Assembly: GCF_036245645.1 (NCBI RefSeq)
Contig: NZ_BTPE01000006.1
Location: forward strand, 124,001 to 188,000
DNA from: Algoriphagus taiwanensis
GTDB taxonomy: Bacteria; Bacteroidota; Bacteroidia; Cytophagales; Cyclobacteriaceae
Reading direction: 5' to 3'
DNA length: 64,000 nt
Shown here: positions 25,122 through 34,427 of the stretch, piece after piece
Layout: each line of letters opens with the position of its first letter
Numbering within the stretch: position 1 is the first letter of the stretch
Notes under the pieces: model-generated
Database searches by the model: none
The model's input: only the letters and a program-made list of their open reading frames with translations
Told to the model about the DNA's origin: nothing
Translations under genes and position numbers: made by a program

Positions 25122-26141
25122 ATGCGAAAAGAAGACTACATGCGGCGTGCCTTAGAACTGGCCGAAAATGGAAGTGGATATGTCAGTCCCAATCCCAAAG
25201 TCGGCTGCGTGATCGTGCATCAGGACGAGATCATTGGAGAAGGATGGCATCAGCACTATGGGGGCCCCCATGCGGAAGTAAATGCAGTAGATTCGGTTAA
25301 ATTCCAGGATTTACTTCCAGAATCCACGGTCTATGTCAGTCTGGAGCCTTGTGCACATTGGGGCAAAACCCCTCCCTGCGCCAATCTTTTGGTAGAGAAA
25401 AAGGTCAAAAAAGTAGTTATCGCAGCCACGGATTCCAACCCTCTGGTAGGAGGAAAAGGAATTGACATCCTGAAAAATGCAGGAATTGAGGTGGAGACAG
25501 GAGTGCTTGAAAAAGAAGCCAGATGGCAAAACCGGCGATTTTTCACCCAAATTGAGAAAAATCGTCCCTATGTGATTCTCAAATGGGCACAGACTCATGA
25601 TGGTTTTGTAGCCCGACCCAACTTCGATTCCAAGTGGATCAGCAATTCTCAAAGTAGACAACTCGTCCATCAATGGAGAGCCGAAGAGGATGCGATTTTG
25701 GTAGGGAAAAATACGGCCCGCTATGATAATCCCTCCCTGAATGTACGGGATTGGGTGGGCAAAAATCCCATCCGAATCGTTATTGACTCTCAATTGGAGC
25801 TATCTTCTGACCTCAACCTATTTGACCGGACTATCCAAACCTTGGTTTTCAACACGGTTTTGGAAAAAAAAGAGGAAAATCTGGAGTGGATCCAAATGGA
25901 AAAAATCACCCCAAAGAGCATTTTGGAATCATTAAATCATCGAAAAATTCAAAGCTTGATTGTCGAGGGCGGCAGTCAAGTCCTGAATCAGTTCATTCAA
26001 TCCGAGCTCTGGGATGAATGCAGGGTTTTTACCTCTCCTACCCAGTTTGAAGGAGGAATTCCTGCTCCCAAATTGAACCAAAATTCATCTGAAACCCTTT
26101 TCATCGGCACAGACCAACTTGATATCTATTACCATGGCTGA
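25122..26141 (+). CDS. ribD: Riboflavin biosynthesis deaminase/reductase RibD
   Basis: This bifunctional enzyme converts diaminohydroxyphosphoribosylaminopyrimidine to the 5-amino-6-ribitylamino uracil phosphate. The 339 residues contain the N-terminal deaminase with HAEVNAV and PCAHWGKTPPCANLL (zinc site) and the C-terminal reductase (about 145-335, VILKWAQTHDGFVA, LIVEGGSQVLNQFI). It lies 2 bases after a DUF4382 gene. The stop overlaps the next gene by 8 bases. Confidence 0.95.
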   Translation: MRKEDYMRRALELAENGSGYVSPNPKVGCVIVHQDEIIGEGWHQHYGGPHAEVNAVDSVKFQDLLPESTVYVSLEPCAHWGKTPPCANLLVEKKVKKVVIAATDSNPLVGGKGIDILKNAGIEVETGVLEKEARWQNRRFFTQIEKNRPYVILKWAQTHDGFVARPNFDSKWISNSQSRQLVHQWRAEEDAILVGKNTARYDNPSLNVRDWVGKNPIRIVIDSQLELSSDLNLFDRTIQTLVFNTVLEKKEENLEWIQMEKITPKSILESLNHRKIQSLIVEGGSQVLNQFIQSELWDECRVFTSPTQFEGGIPAPKLNQNSSETLFIGTDQLDIYYHG

Positions 26142-26616
26142 ATCTCTATTTCTTCCTGAAGCAGCTACCAAAGCTGAGAAATACGAATCCCTTATTCCGC
26201 AGATTGAGGCGTTGATCTCCGGTGAGCCCGATCTCTATGCCAATCTGGCCAACATGGCTTCGGCTCTTCGGGAGGCATTTGGGTTTTTCTGGGTCGGTTT
26301 TTATCTGGTCAAAGGAGATCAATTGGTCCTCGGCCCGTTTCAGGGGCCGATTGCCTGCACTCGGATCAATTTTGGAAAAGGGGTTTGCGGAACAGCCTGG
26401 AAAGAAAAGAAAACCCAACTGGTCCCGGATGTGGATGCCTTCCCTGGGCATATTGCCTGCAGTTCTGCATCCAAATCAGAAATAGTGGTTCCAGTATTCA
26501 AAGAACAAGAAGTAGCAATGGTTTTGGATGTGGATAGCGATCAGCTGGCAGACTTTGACGAGATCGACCAAAAGTACCTGGAAGAATTGATGGTGATTTT
26601 GGGAAAGAGCTTGTAA
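26134..26616 (+). CDS. Free methionine-(R)-sulfoxide reductase (GAF domain)
   Basis: The 160-residue GAF-domain protein reduces free methionine-R-sulfoxide. The three functional cysteines of the fRMsr family are all present in IACTRINFGKGVCG and HIACSS. FGFFWVGFYLV and FGKGVCGTAW are family motifs. I place the start at ATG 26134 inside the end of ribD (8-base overlap), rather than the longer reading. The pair is likely co-transcribed. Confidence 0.93.
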   Translation: MAESLFLPEAATKAEKYESLIPQIEALISGEPDLYANLANMASALREAFGFFWVGFYLVKGDQLVLGPFQGPIACTRINFGKGVCGTAWKEKKTQLVPDVDAFPGHIACSSASKSEIVVPVFKEQEVAMVLDVDSDQLADFDEIDQKYLEELMVILGKSL

Positions 26617-26658
26617 GCAGGAGACAAATTCTTAACTTATTGGTATATAATTACATAT

Positions 26659-26964
26659 ATGCCAAAGATTTTCGAATACTTCGGAATTATACTTTTCTTT
26701 TACTCTAATGAGCATGAACCCATTCATGTCCATGCTAAAAAAGGAGAATTTGAATCCAAAGCTGAGTTCGAGATTATAGAAGGGCAAATTGAAAAGATAA
26801 CTATTAGTTCGGTTTTCGGAAAAAGGCCCTTGAAAAACAATGATTTAAAACATTTCCAGGAATTTTTGGATAAGTTTGGTTTAAAAATCGTTGAAAAGTG
26901 GGTAGACTATTTTATATACCATAAGAGGGTCGAGTTTGAAAAAATAAATTCAAAACTAAAGTGA
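26659..26964 (+). CDS. DUF4160 protein
   Basis: The 101-residue cytoplasmic protein carries the DUF4160 pattern: ILFFYSNEHEPIHVHAKKGEF near the N-terminus. DUF4160 proteins usually sit beside DUF2442 proteins, as here (GTGA overlap), and are considered by some as toxin-antitoxin-like, but no activity is established. The sequence is clearly more AT-rich than flanking genes, which suggests transfer. It lies 42 bases after the fRMsr gene. Confidence 0.85.
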   Translation: MPKIFEYFGIILFFYSNEHEPIHVHAKKGEFESKAEFEIIEGQIEKITISSVFGKRPLKNNDLKHFQEFLDKFGLKIVEKWVDYFIYHKRVEFEKINSKLK

Positions 26965-27242
26965 TAATTCAGGTTGATAAATATCAGGAAGACAATCCCA
27001 TTATCGAGGTAATTCTGGCCACATGGATTGCTGATTATGTATTGGAAATAAAATTTAGTGATGGGAAAACAAATAAGGTTGATTTTAAAAAGTTTCTTAG
27101 TAATTCATCTCATCCCGAAATCAGAAAATATCTCAACCAAGACTATTTCAAATTATTTAAGATTAAAGATGGAAATTTGATCTGGAATGATTATGAAATG
27201 ATTTTTCCAATCGAAGACCTCTATTCAGGAGTGATTCTATGA
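26961..27242 (+). CDS. DUF2442 protein
   Basis: The 93-residue protein matches DUF2442: YVLEIKFSDGKTNKVDF and FFKIKDG-like stretches with GNLIWNDYEMIFPIEDLY at the end. It starts at GTG 26961 overlapping the DUF4160 stop. The stop overlaps the convergent hydrolase stop by 6 bases. The region is AT-rich and, with DUF4160, forms a two-gene cassette between ordinary housekeeping genes. Confidence 0.85.
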   Translation: MIIQVDKYQEDNPIIEVILATWIADYVLEIKFSDGKTNKVDFKKFLSNSSHPEIRKYLNQDYFKLFKIKDGNLIWNDYEMIFPIEDLYSGVIL

Positions 27243-27992
27243 AATTACAAAGGATCTGACCACTTCCAGAGTCTTTTCCTTCGCTTCAATCATCCCCATA
27301 TGGCCTACTCCTTCCAGTTCGACATACTGGGTAAAAGCCTCTTTTTGTTTTCTGCTTACTTCAATTTTTACTGCACCGTCTTCGGTTCCTGCTATCAGTA
27401 ACTTTGGACCTGAAAAATTCTTGAGCACTTCCAGTCGATCCTTCCGGTCCCTCATCGCTCGGGAATAGCCAATCAATCCCTCGAGACTGGACCTTTTGGC
27501 ATCTTCAATTGCATTCTGGATTTCAGGGGCCAGCTCTTCTCTTCTGGCTTCAGGAAAAAGTGGGGGCACAAAGGAGGTGACAAACTTTTCTACCCCATTC
27601 TTTTTGAGAAAAGTGACTGTCCGGTTTCTCATTTCTTTTTTCTCCTCATCATCGGCAAAAGCCGTAGAGTGAAATAATCCCAGAGCTTTGATTTTATTTC
27701 CCATAAGCTCGAGCAAAGCTAAGGCAACATAGCCGCCCAAAGAATGGCCTATAACAATTGGATTTTGAACCTTTTGTTCATCCATCCATTCCTCCAACTG
27801 TACCGCTACTTCTTCCAAAGTGATCCGATCTCTTTCAATTGGAGAATCTCCAAAACCCGGCAGATCAGGACAGATCACCCGAAAATCAGAGGAAAGAGCT
27901 TCCGCAAAAGGAATCCACATGTTTCCGCTTTCGCAAAAACCATGGATGAGGACGACCGGTTTACCCTGTCCCTTTTCAAAAAAATGGATCAT
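27237..27992 (-). CDS. Alpha/beta hydrolase
   Basis: The 251-residue alpha/beta hydrolase has the oxyanion region VVLIHGFCESG and the nucleophile elbow VIGHSLGGYVALALLE (GHSLGG). Further features are FADDEEKKEMR in the cap, a late Asp (GTEDGAV), and catalytic His GVGHMGMIE. The substrate is unknown. It is downstream of dxs by 11 bases on the same strand and is probably co-transcribed. Confidence 0.93.
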   Translation of the reverse strand: MIHFFEKGQGKPVVLIHGFCESGNMWIPFAEALSSDFRVICPDLPGFGDSPIERDRITLEEVAVQLEEWMDEQKVQNPIVIGHSLGGYVALALLELMGNKIKALGLFHSTAFADDEEKKEMRNRTVTFLKKNGVEKFVTSFVPPLFPEARREELAPEIQNAIEDAKRSSLEGLIGYSRAMRDRKDRLEVLKNFSGPKLLIAGTEDGAVKIEVSRKQKEAFTQYVELEGVGHMGMIEAKEKTLEVVRSFVIS

Positions 27993-28003
27993 AATGCTTG
28001 TGA

Positions 28004-29914
28004 TTAGGCAATCTGCACCTCTGCTAAAGCGCGAACAGCTTCAGCTATCCCTTCTGGGTCAAATCCGCATTCTCTGTGAAGCTCAATCTGCTCTCCGTGC
28101 TCAATGATAGCATCCGGAATACCCAAGCGCTTCACTTGCGCATAGTAACCGTGGTCCATCATCCATTCCAGAACTGCGGATCCAAAGCCTCCCATCAGAG
28201 CCCCATCCTCAATAGTGATTACTTTTTTGAATTTCCCAAAGACTTCATGAAGCAATTCCTCATCGAGTGGCTTGACAAATCGCATATCATAATGCGCAGG
28301 ATTCAACCCTTCTTTGGCCAATGCCTGACAGGCTTCTACCGCATAATTACCGATATGTCCGATAGACAAAATAGCCACATCTTCTCCTTCTTTGACGATT
28401 CTGCCTTGTCCAACCGGAATTTCCCGCATTGGAGTTTTCCACTCAGGCATGACTCCGTTTCCTCGAGGATAACGAATAGAGAAAGGACCGCCAAACTGGG
28501 TAGCGGTATACATCAGGTTTCTCAACTCTTCCTCATTCATTGGAGCAGAAACCACCAAATTGGGAACGCAGCGGAAGTAGGCAATATCATAGGCCCCATG
28601 GTGAGTAGGTCCATCTGCTCCGGCAAATCCAGCTCTGTCAAGACAGAAAACTACCGGTAGGTTTTGCAAGCAGACATCATGAATGACTTGGTCATAAGCC
28701 CGCTGCATAAAAGAGGAGTAGATATTGCAAAAAGGAACCAAGCCCTGAGTAGCCAATCCTGCGGAAAAAGTAACTGCATGCTGCTCTGCGATCCCCACGT
28801 CAAATGCCCGGTCAGGCATCGCTTTCATCATAATGTTGAGCGAAGAACCGGAAGGCATGGCAGGAGTTACTCCCATAATTCGAGAATCTTTTTCTGCCAA
28901 TTCCACGATTGTATGTCCAAAGACGTCTTGGTATTTGGGCGCCTGAGGAGAAGTGGGCACTTTCTTGAAAATCTCGCCGGTAACCTTATCGAAGGTCCCT
29001 GGAGCATGCCAAGTTGTTTTATTTCCTTTTTCGGCAGGCTCGTAGCCTTTACCTTTTACAGTCACACAGTGGAGAATCTTCGGACCGGGAATATCCTTCA
29101 AGTCTCTCAGAATTTCCACCAAATGATCTACATCGTGTCCATCTACCGGGCCGAAGTAGCGGAGATTAAGTGATTCAAAAAGATTGCTCTGCTTGAGTAC
29201 GGCAGACTTAATCGCTCCCTCCACTTTGGAAATCACTTCCTGGGCACTGCTTCCAAACTTGCTCAGCTTACCCAACATTTTCCATACTTCATCCTTCACC
29301 TTGTTGTAGGTGTGTGAGGTAGTGATATCCGTCAAATAATCTTTCAGCGCACCGACATTGGGGTCGATGGACATGCAGTTGTCATTGAGGATAATCAGCA
29401 GATTAGTATCACTTACACCGGCATGGTTCATCGCCTCAAAAGCCATCCCCCCTGTCATCGAACCATCACCGATGACGGCTACATGCTGAATGTCTGAGTT
29501 CTTGTACTTGGAGGCAACTGCCATTCCCAAAGCTGCGGAAATGGAAGTGCTGGAATGTCCTACACCGAAAGTATCAAATTCACTTTCTTTCCTTTTGGGG
29601 AAGCCTGATAGACCTCCGTAGACTCTATTGGTATGAAATTGATCTCTTCGACCTGTCAAAATTTTGTGGCCATAGGCTTGATGTCCCACATCCCAAACCA
29701 ACTGATCTTCAGGCGTATTCAACACATAATGCAAAGCTACGGTAAGCTCTACTACCCCTAAACTGGCACCAAAGTGCCCTCCATAAACGGAGACATTATC
29801 AACGATAAACTGACGGAGCTCATCGCAAATCTGAACCAAGTTGTCTTTCGAAAATTTCTTTAAGTCCGCTGGGGAATTGATTTGGGAAAGAAGAGGTCCG
29901 GGTGATATAGACAT
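28004..29914 (-). CDS. dxs: 1-deoxy-D-xylulose-5-phosphate synthase
   Basis: DXS condenses pyruvate and glyceraldehyde 3-phosphate in the MEP isoprenoid pathway, using thiamine diphosphate. The 636 residues contain GHQAYGHKILTGR, HSSTSISAALGMA, GDGSMTGGMAFEAMNHAG with NDNCMSIDPNVG (ThDP site), HCVTVKGKGYEPAE, and the transketolase C-terminal domain with EQHAVTFSAGLA and RAGFAGADGPTHHG. Length is normal. It is followed after 11 bases by the hydrolase gene. Confidence 0.97.
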   Translation of the reverse strand: MSISPGPLLSQINSPADLKKFSKDNLVQICDELRQFIVDNVSVYGGHFGASLGVVELTVALHYVLNTPEDQLVWDVGHQAYGHKILTGRRDQFHTNRVYGGLSGFPKRKESEFDTFGVGHSSTSISAALGMAVASKYKNSDIQHVAVIGDGSMTGGMAFEAMNHAGVSDTNLLIILNDNCMSIDPNVGALKDYLTDITTSHTYNKVKDEVWKMLGKLSKFGSSAQEVISKVEGAIKSAVLKQSNLFESLNLRYFGPVDGHDVDHLVEILRDLKDIPGPKILHCVTVKGKGYEPAEKGNKTTWHAPGTFDKVTGEIFKKVPTSPQAPKYQDVFGHTIVELAEKDSRIMGVTPAMPSGSSLNIMMKAMPDRAFDVGIAEQHAVTFSAGLATQGLVPFCNIYSSFMQRAYDQVIHDVCLQNLPVVFCLDRAGFAGADGPTHHGAYDIAYFRCVPNLVVSAPMNEEELRNLMYTATQFGGPFSIRYPRGNGVMPEWKTPMREIPVGQGRIVKEGEDVAILSIGHIGNYAVEACQALAKEGLNPAHYDMRFVKPLDEELLHEVFGKFKKVITIEDGALMGGFGSAVLEWMMDHGYYAQVKRLGIPDAIIEHGEQIELHRECGFDPEGIAEAVRALAEVQIA

Positions 29915-30044
29915 GGTTGGGTGAGTTTCTTTTAGAGTGAAACAACTTACAAGCCAAAGAGTTTGTTTACCAGAAAGTTTCGAATGCGTAATTTAATCCT
30001 AAGCGCATTATTCCTCTGAGCTCCAATTATTTTATCTGAATTGA

Positions 30045-30052
30045 ATATCTTT
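30045..30052 (+). promoter_or_regulatory. -7 box of the scpA operon
   Basis: TATCTTTG matches TAnnTTTG exactly. It lies 43 bases before GTG 30095. It also covers the codons of a longer reading starting at TTG 30041, which argues against that start. Confidence 0.55.
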
Positions 30053-30094
30053 GGCTACAAGGAGGCAAAATTAACCCAAATATTTAAATATCCG

Positions 30095-30844
30095 GTGAGT
30101 TTCGAGATCAAATTACCCCTATTCGAAGGCCCGTTCGACCTCATGCTTTTTTTCATTGAGCGGGACGAATTGGATATTTATGATATTCCTATCTCGAAGA
30201 TTACCAATGACTTTCTGGATTACATCCATCATCTGGAAAAAATGGAAATCGAAGTGGCCAGTGAGTTTATCCTCTTTGCAGCTACCTTGATGAAAATCAA
30301 ATCCAGAATGCTTTTGCCGAGGCCTGACCTTAACGAACACGGAGAGGAAATAGACCCCCGGGAGGAATTGGTCAGGAACCTTTTGGAATATAAAAAGTAC
30401 AAATCCGTGGTAGCCGATCTATCTGACATGGAGTCGGAATGGATGGCTAAAGAAAAAAGAGGGAATCTCCTAAAAGAACTCCAATCACTCAGCAAAGTAG
30501 AGGATGTGGATGCGGAAATGCAGCACGTGGATCTCTATAAATTACTCAAAGTATTTCAAAAATGCATGGCAAAAATGGCGTCGAGAACTGAGGAAACCAA
30601 GCATACGGTGATCCAGTACCCTTACACCATCGAACAGCAAAAAAATTTCGTTTTGGAAAAAACCAGCTTTAAAAAACAAGTCCCTTTTACAGATTTCATT
30701 GAGTATAAACCTGAAAAGATTTTTGTGATTTACACCTTTCTGGCCATTCTTGAGCTACTTCAGCTTTCCCAGGTCACGATTATCATCGGGGAAGGATACA
30801 ATAATTTTTGGGTGGAAAAGACTGAGCCTGTCGCTGCAGCCTGA
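30095..30844 (+). CDS. scpA: Segregation and condensation protein ScpA
   Basis: ScpA is the kleisin of the bacterial SMC complex. From GTG 30095 the protein has 249 residues, with the N-terminal FEIKLPLFEGPFDLMLFFIE, LDIYDIPISKITNDFLDYI and ASEFILFAATLMKIKSRMLLP. The C-terminal winged-helix part has KEQVPFTDFI-like and FLAILELLQLSQV. I prefer GTG 30095 because a -7 box lies at 30045 and because family members start near the FEIK segment. The next gene follows after 2 bases. Confidence 0.9.
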   Translation: MSFEIKLPLFEGPFDLMLFFIERDELDIYDIPISKITNDFLDYIHHLEKMEIEVASEFILFAATLMKIKSRMLLPRPDLNEHGEEIDPREELVRNLLEYKKYKSVVADLSDMESEWMAKEKRGNLLKELQSLSKVEDVDAEMQHVDLYKLLKVFQKCMAKMASRTEETKHTVIQYPYTIEQQKNFVLEKTSFKKQVPFTDFIEYKPEKIFVIYTFLAILELLQLSQVTIIIGEGYNNFWVEKTEPVAAA

Positions 30845-30846
30845 TT

Positions 30847-31932
30847 ATGAAGCTGGATAACAAGAAAATCTTTCAAACGCTCAATCCAAACAAGGTTTGG
30901 GTTCCAGTCCTGATCGGACTAGGAATTGTTTTTGCCATGTTTTACATGGATCCCAGCGTCAATGCTTCCAATCTCAAGTCGGTTTTCGATGCCTCCTTGC
31001 CCTATATCCTTTTGGCTATTCTGGTTATCTTTTTCCGCGATCTTGGCTATGTGTATCGAATCCGGGAGATTACTGACCGACATCTCACCTGGACACGGGC
31101 GATCTATGTAATTATCCTTTGGGAATTCGCTTCGGCCGTCACACCCTCAGTAGTAGGGGGTACAGCTGTGGCAATTTTTATCTTGAACAAGGAAGGGATC
31201 AAAATGGGAAAAGCCATCGCCTATGTGATGGTAACCGCAATATTGGACAATCTCTTTTTTGTGATTGGAGCCCCGATTATTCTCTATTTGGCTCAGGGAA
31301 ATATTTTCCCAGAAAGCAAACTTCTGGAATCTCAGCTGGGGGACAGCCTTCAGGCAATTTTCTGGCTGAGTTATGGCCTTTATGCCGGATACAGCTTGGT
31401 CATGGCAGCAGCCCTTTTCTATAAGCCAAGGGTCTTCAAATGGGTATTGATTAAGATTTTCTCTATCCGGTTCCTTCGCAAGTGGAAACATGATGCTCAG
31501 GAATACGGCAATCAAATCATTGAAGCTTCTCGCCAACTTGCCGGAAAGACTTACAAATATTGGTTGCCAATCATCGGGATTACCATATTTATCTGGTCCT
31601 CAAGATACCTTATGCTCAATGCATTGATTGGGGCATTTGTGGAGCTGGACCTTTTGGATCATGTGATAGTTTTTGCCCGGCAGGTGATCATGTGGATCGT
31701 AATGATGATCTCTCCGACTCCCGGTAGCAGCGGGACAGCAGAGTTTTTCTTCGGGCAGTTTTTCAGTCAGTTTTTGGGGGGTTACACTTTCGTAACCAGT
31801 ATCTTATGGAGGCTTTTGTCCTATTACCCATATTTGATTTTGGGAGCCATTTTCCTTCCAAGGTGGGTAAGACAAGTCTTTTTCAAAAAGAAAAACAAAG
31901 TCCAAGACCAAGAAGAAGAGGAGGAGGAATAG
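30847..31932 (+). CDS. Membrane protein, LPG-synthase TM / UPF0104 family
   Basis: This 361-residue polytopic protein has about eight hydrophobic segments and the signature SPTPGSSGTAEFFFGQFF of the lysylphosphatidylglycerol-synthase TM domain family (PF03706). There is also an earlier GGTAVAIFILNKEG. The catalytic GNAT-like domain of MprF is absent, so the function is more likely a lipid flippase or unknown. It ends in a Gln/Glu-rich tail and sits between scpA and murF-alr with no gap to the latter. Confidence 0.85.
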   Translation: MKLDNKKIFQTLNPNKVWVPVLIGLGIVFAMFYMDPSVNASNLKSVFDASLPYILLAILVIFFRDLGYVYRIREITDRHLTWTRAIYVIILWEFASAVTPSVVGGTAVAIFILNKEGIKMGKAIAYVMVTAILDNLFFVIGAPIILYLAQGNIFPESKLLESQLGDSLQAIFWLSYGLYAGYSLVMAAALFYKPRVFKWVLIKIFSIRFLRKWKHDAQEYGNQIIEASRQLAGKTYKYWLPIIGITIFIWSSRYLMLNALIGAFVELDLLDHVIVFARQVIMWIVMMISPTPGSSGTAEFFFGQFFSQFLGGYTFVTSILWRLLSYYPYLILGAIFLPRWVRQVFFKKKNKVQDQEEEEEE

Positions 31933-34404
31933 ATGATCCAAGCTCTGAAAGCAGAAGAAGTTCTAAAAATCACCGGAGGGAAACTACTGGGAGTCTCAGA
32001 TGGGTCTGCGCTTAGCCAAATCAGTATTGACTCGAGGCAAATTCTCCAGCCGTCCCATACTCTTTTTGTTGCGCTGAGAGGAGCTAAGGCAGATGGAGCA
32101 AATTATATTCCCACGCTTATCCAACAGGGAGTAAGACACTTTTTAGTGCATGAGGACTATGCTCCTTCTAAGGAAATCCTTCATCAGGCAGCCTTCCTTC
32201 AGGTAAAAGACACCAAGGTTGCTCTTCAGCAACTGGCTGCTCATCAACGTTCCCTTTTCACGGCACCTGTATTGAGCATCACCGGAAGTAACGGCAAAAC
32301 CATTACCAAAGAGTGGCTTGGACAGCTATTGAGTCAGCAATTCAGCGTAGCCAAAAGCCCAAAAAGCTACAATTCTCAAGTGGGTGTACCTCTGTCCATT
32401 TTTGGAATTCAGCCCTATCACCAAGTGGCTATCTTGGAGGCTGGAATTTCCAAATCCGGAGAAATGAGCCCCTTGGAAAAAATCATACGTCCGGATTTGG
32501 GAATTTTCACCAACATTGGAAGTGCACATGAAGAAGGCTTTTCCAGCCTACAGGAGAAAATCCGGGAAAAGCTTATCCTCTTTAAAGACGCCAAGTTTTT
32601 GATTTACTGCCGGGACCAAGAGCTGCTCTGTCAGGAGATAGAAAAAGAAGTGGACCCATCCAAATTGATCTCCTGGTCTAAGGAAAAAGCCGCTGATTTC
32701 AGAATTTCCTACAAAATAGGGGAAAGCAAAACTCGAGTTATACTGGTCAAAGAGGACCTTAGCACATTTACCTTTCAGGTTCCATTTACCGATCATGCCT
32801 CCTTGGAAAATGCCACTCATGCCCTAGTGGCTGCATTGACTTTGGCAGAAGACCCCAAATCCATTCAGCAGGGTTTGGATCAACTGCGCCAAGTGGATAT
32901 GAGACTCACCCTAAAGCCCGGTATCAATGAGTGCCTGCTGATCGATGACACCTACAACAATGATCTGGCAGGATTGAAAGTGGCTTTGGAATTCATGAGT
33001 CAGCAGCGACCCAAGCGGCAAAAAGTGCTGATTCTTTCCGATCTTCTGCAGCAAGGCTCACCTGAAAAAATCTACGCGGAGGTCGCCGACCTCATCCGTT
33101 CATACCATATTGACAGAATATTGGCTGTGGGGCAAGAAATCAAAAGACTGAGTGAGACCTTTCCGAATCAAACGGAATGGTATCCAACTACCGAAAATCT
33201 GATCGAGTCACTTCAGATTTCTTCTTTTCAAAATGACCTGATTTTGGTCACAGGAGCCCGGGACTTTGCCTTGGAGAGAATAGTGAATCGTCTTCAGCAA
33301 AGGATTCATGGTACGACCTTGGAAATCAACCTCAATGCACTGACACACAACTTCAATTTCTACAAAAGACAGCTCAAGCCTGGAACCCGTGTCATGGTAA
33401 TGGTAAAGGCCTTTGCCTACGGAGGCGGAGCCACAGAAATTGCCAATCACCTGCAGACCTTAGGTGCCGACTATCTTGCCGTCGCATTTACCGATGAGGG
33501 AGTCACGCTCAGAAATCAGGGAATTCGACTTCCCATCATGGTATTAAATCCTGTCGAGGAGTCATTTGAACTGCTTCGGGAATATCAGCTCGAGCCGGTA
33601 GTATTCAGCCCTGTTTTTTTCAAAAAATTGGGAATCTACGCTTCCAATCATAATATCCAAATTCCCATTCATTTGGATCTGGATACAGGAATGCATCGCT
33701 TGGGATTTGAAATCAAGCATATTCCTGAACTCAAAAATCTGATCGAGAGCTATCCCGAACTCCGGATAGCAAGTCTGTATACCCATCTGGTAGGAGCGGA
33801 TGAGGAGGTTCACCATGAATTTTCCTTAAAGCAGCTCGATCAGTTCATGGAAATGAAGAAAGAGATAGAATCTGCTTTGACCTACCGCCCACTGATCCAT
33901 GCCCTCAATTCAGCAGGAATCATACGCTATCCGGATTATCAAATGGATATGGTTAGACTGGGAATCGGGCTTTATGGGGTAGAAGTCACCGGAAAGCACC
34001 ATCATGAGCTCAAGGCAGTCAGCACACTAAAAACAACCATCTCCCAAATCAAAACTCTCGCCCCGGGTTCTACCGTGGGATATTCAAGACGGGGCCAACT
34101 TCCTGAGGGAGGCACCATCGCTACCCTTGCCATCGGCTATGCAGATGGATTTGACAGGAGATTCTCCATGGGCAAAGGCTATGTATTAATCAGAGGCGAA
34201 AAGGCTCCGGTGATCGGAAATGTGTGCATGGATATGACCATGGTGGATATTTCCCAAATCCCTGAGGTCAGAGAAGGGGAGCAGGCTATTATTTATGGAG
34301 AAGGAATCCCCTTGAGGGACCTTGCCGACCGAATCGGAACTATTCCCTATGAATTGCTGACCAATATCAGCTCCCGGGTGAAGCGGGTTTATTATTTGGA
34401 TTAG
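31933..34404 (+). CDS. Bifunctional MurF-alanine racemase
   Basis: This 823-residue fusion joins UDP-MurNAc-tripeptide:D-Ala-D-Ala ligase (about 1-450) to alanine racemase (about 455-823), as in other Bacteroidota. MurF part: SIDSRQI, ITGSNGKTITKEWL (ATP P-loop), YNSQVGVP and DDTYNNDLAGLKVAL. Racemase part: VMVKAFAYGGG (PLP-binding Lys), LDTGMHRLG, LNSAGIIRYPDYQMDMVRLGIGLYG and VGYSRRG (catalytic Tyr). It couples D-Ala supply to its use in peptidoglycan synthesis. It directly abuts the upstream gene's stop. Confidence 0.95.
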   Translation: MIQALKAEEVLKITGGKLLGVSDGSALSQISIDSRQILQPSHTLFVALRGAKADGANYIPTLIQQGVRHFLVHEDYAPSKEILHQAAFLQVKDTKVALQQLAAHQRSLFTAPVLSITGSNGKTITKEWLGQLLSQQFSVAKSPKSYNSQVGVPLSIFGIQPYHQVAILEAGISKSGEMSPLEKIIRPDLGIFTNIGSAHEEGFSSLQEKIREKLILFKDAKFLIYCRDQELLCQEIEKEVDPSKLISWSKEKAADFRISYKIGESKTRVILVKEDLSTFTFQVPFTDHASLENATHALVAALTLAEDPKSIQQGLDQLRQVDMRLTLKPGINECLLIDDTYNNDLAGLKVALEFMSQQRPKRQKVLILSDLLQQGSPEKIYAEVADLIRSYHIDRILAVGQEIKRLSETFPNQTEWYPTTENLIESLQISSFQNDLILVTGARDFALERIVNRLQQRIHGTTLEINLNALTHNFNFYKRQLKPGTRVMVMVKAFAYGGGATEIANHLQTLGADYLAVAFTDEGVTLRNQGIRLPIMVLNPVEESFELLREYQLEPVVFSPVFFKKLGIYASNHNIQIPIHLDLDTGMHRLGFEIKHIPELKNLIESYPELRIASLYTHLVGADEEVHHEFSLKQLDQFMEMKKEIESALTYRPLIHALNSAGIIRYPDYQMDMVRLGIGLYGVEVTGKHHHELKAVSTLKTTISQIKTLAPGSTVGYSRRGQLPEGGTIATLAIGYADGFDRRFSMGKGYVLIRGEKAPVIGNVCMDMTMVDISQIPEVREGEQAIIYGEGIPLRDLADRIGTIPYELLTNISSRVKRVYYLD

Positions 34405-34427
34405 CATCTTTTTTCCTAAATTCCCTC

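Noticed and set aside
26119..26133. Earlier in-frame ATG of the fRMsr gene
   Set aside because: It lies further inside ribD; ATG 26134 gives the family N-terminus with a normal 8-base overlap.
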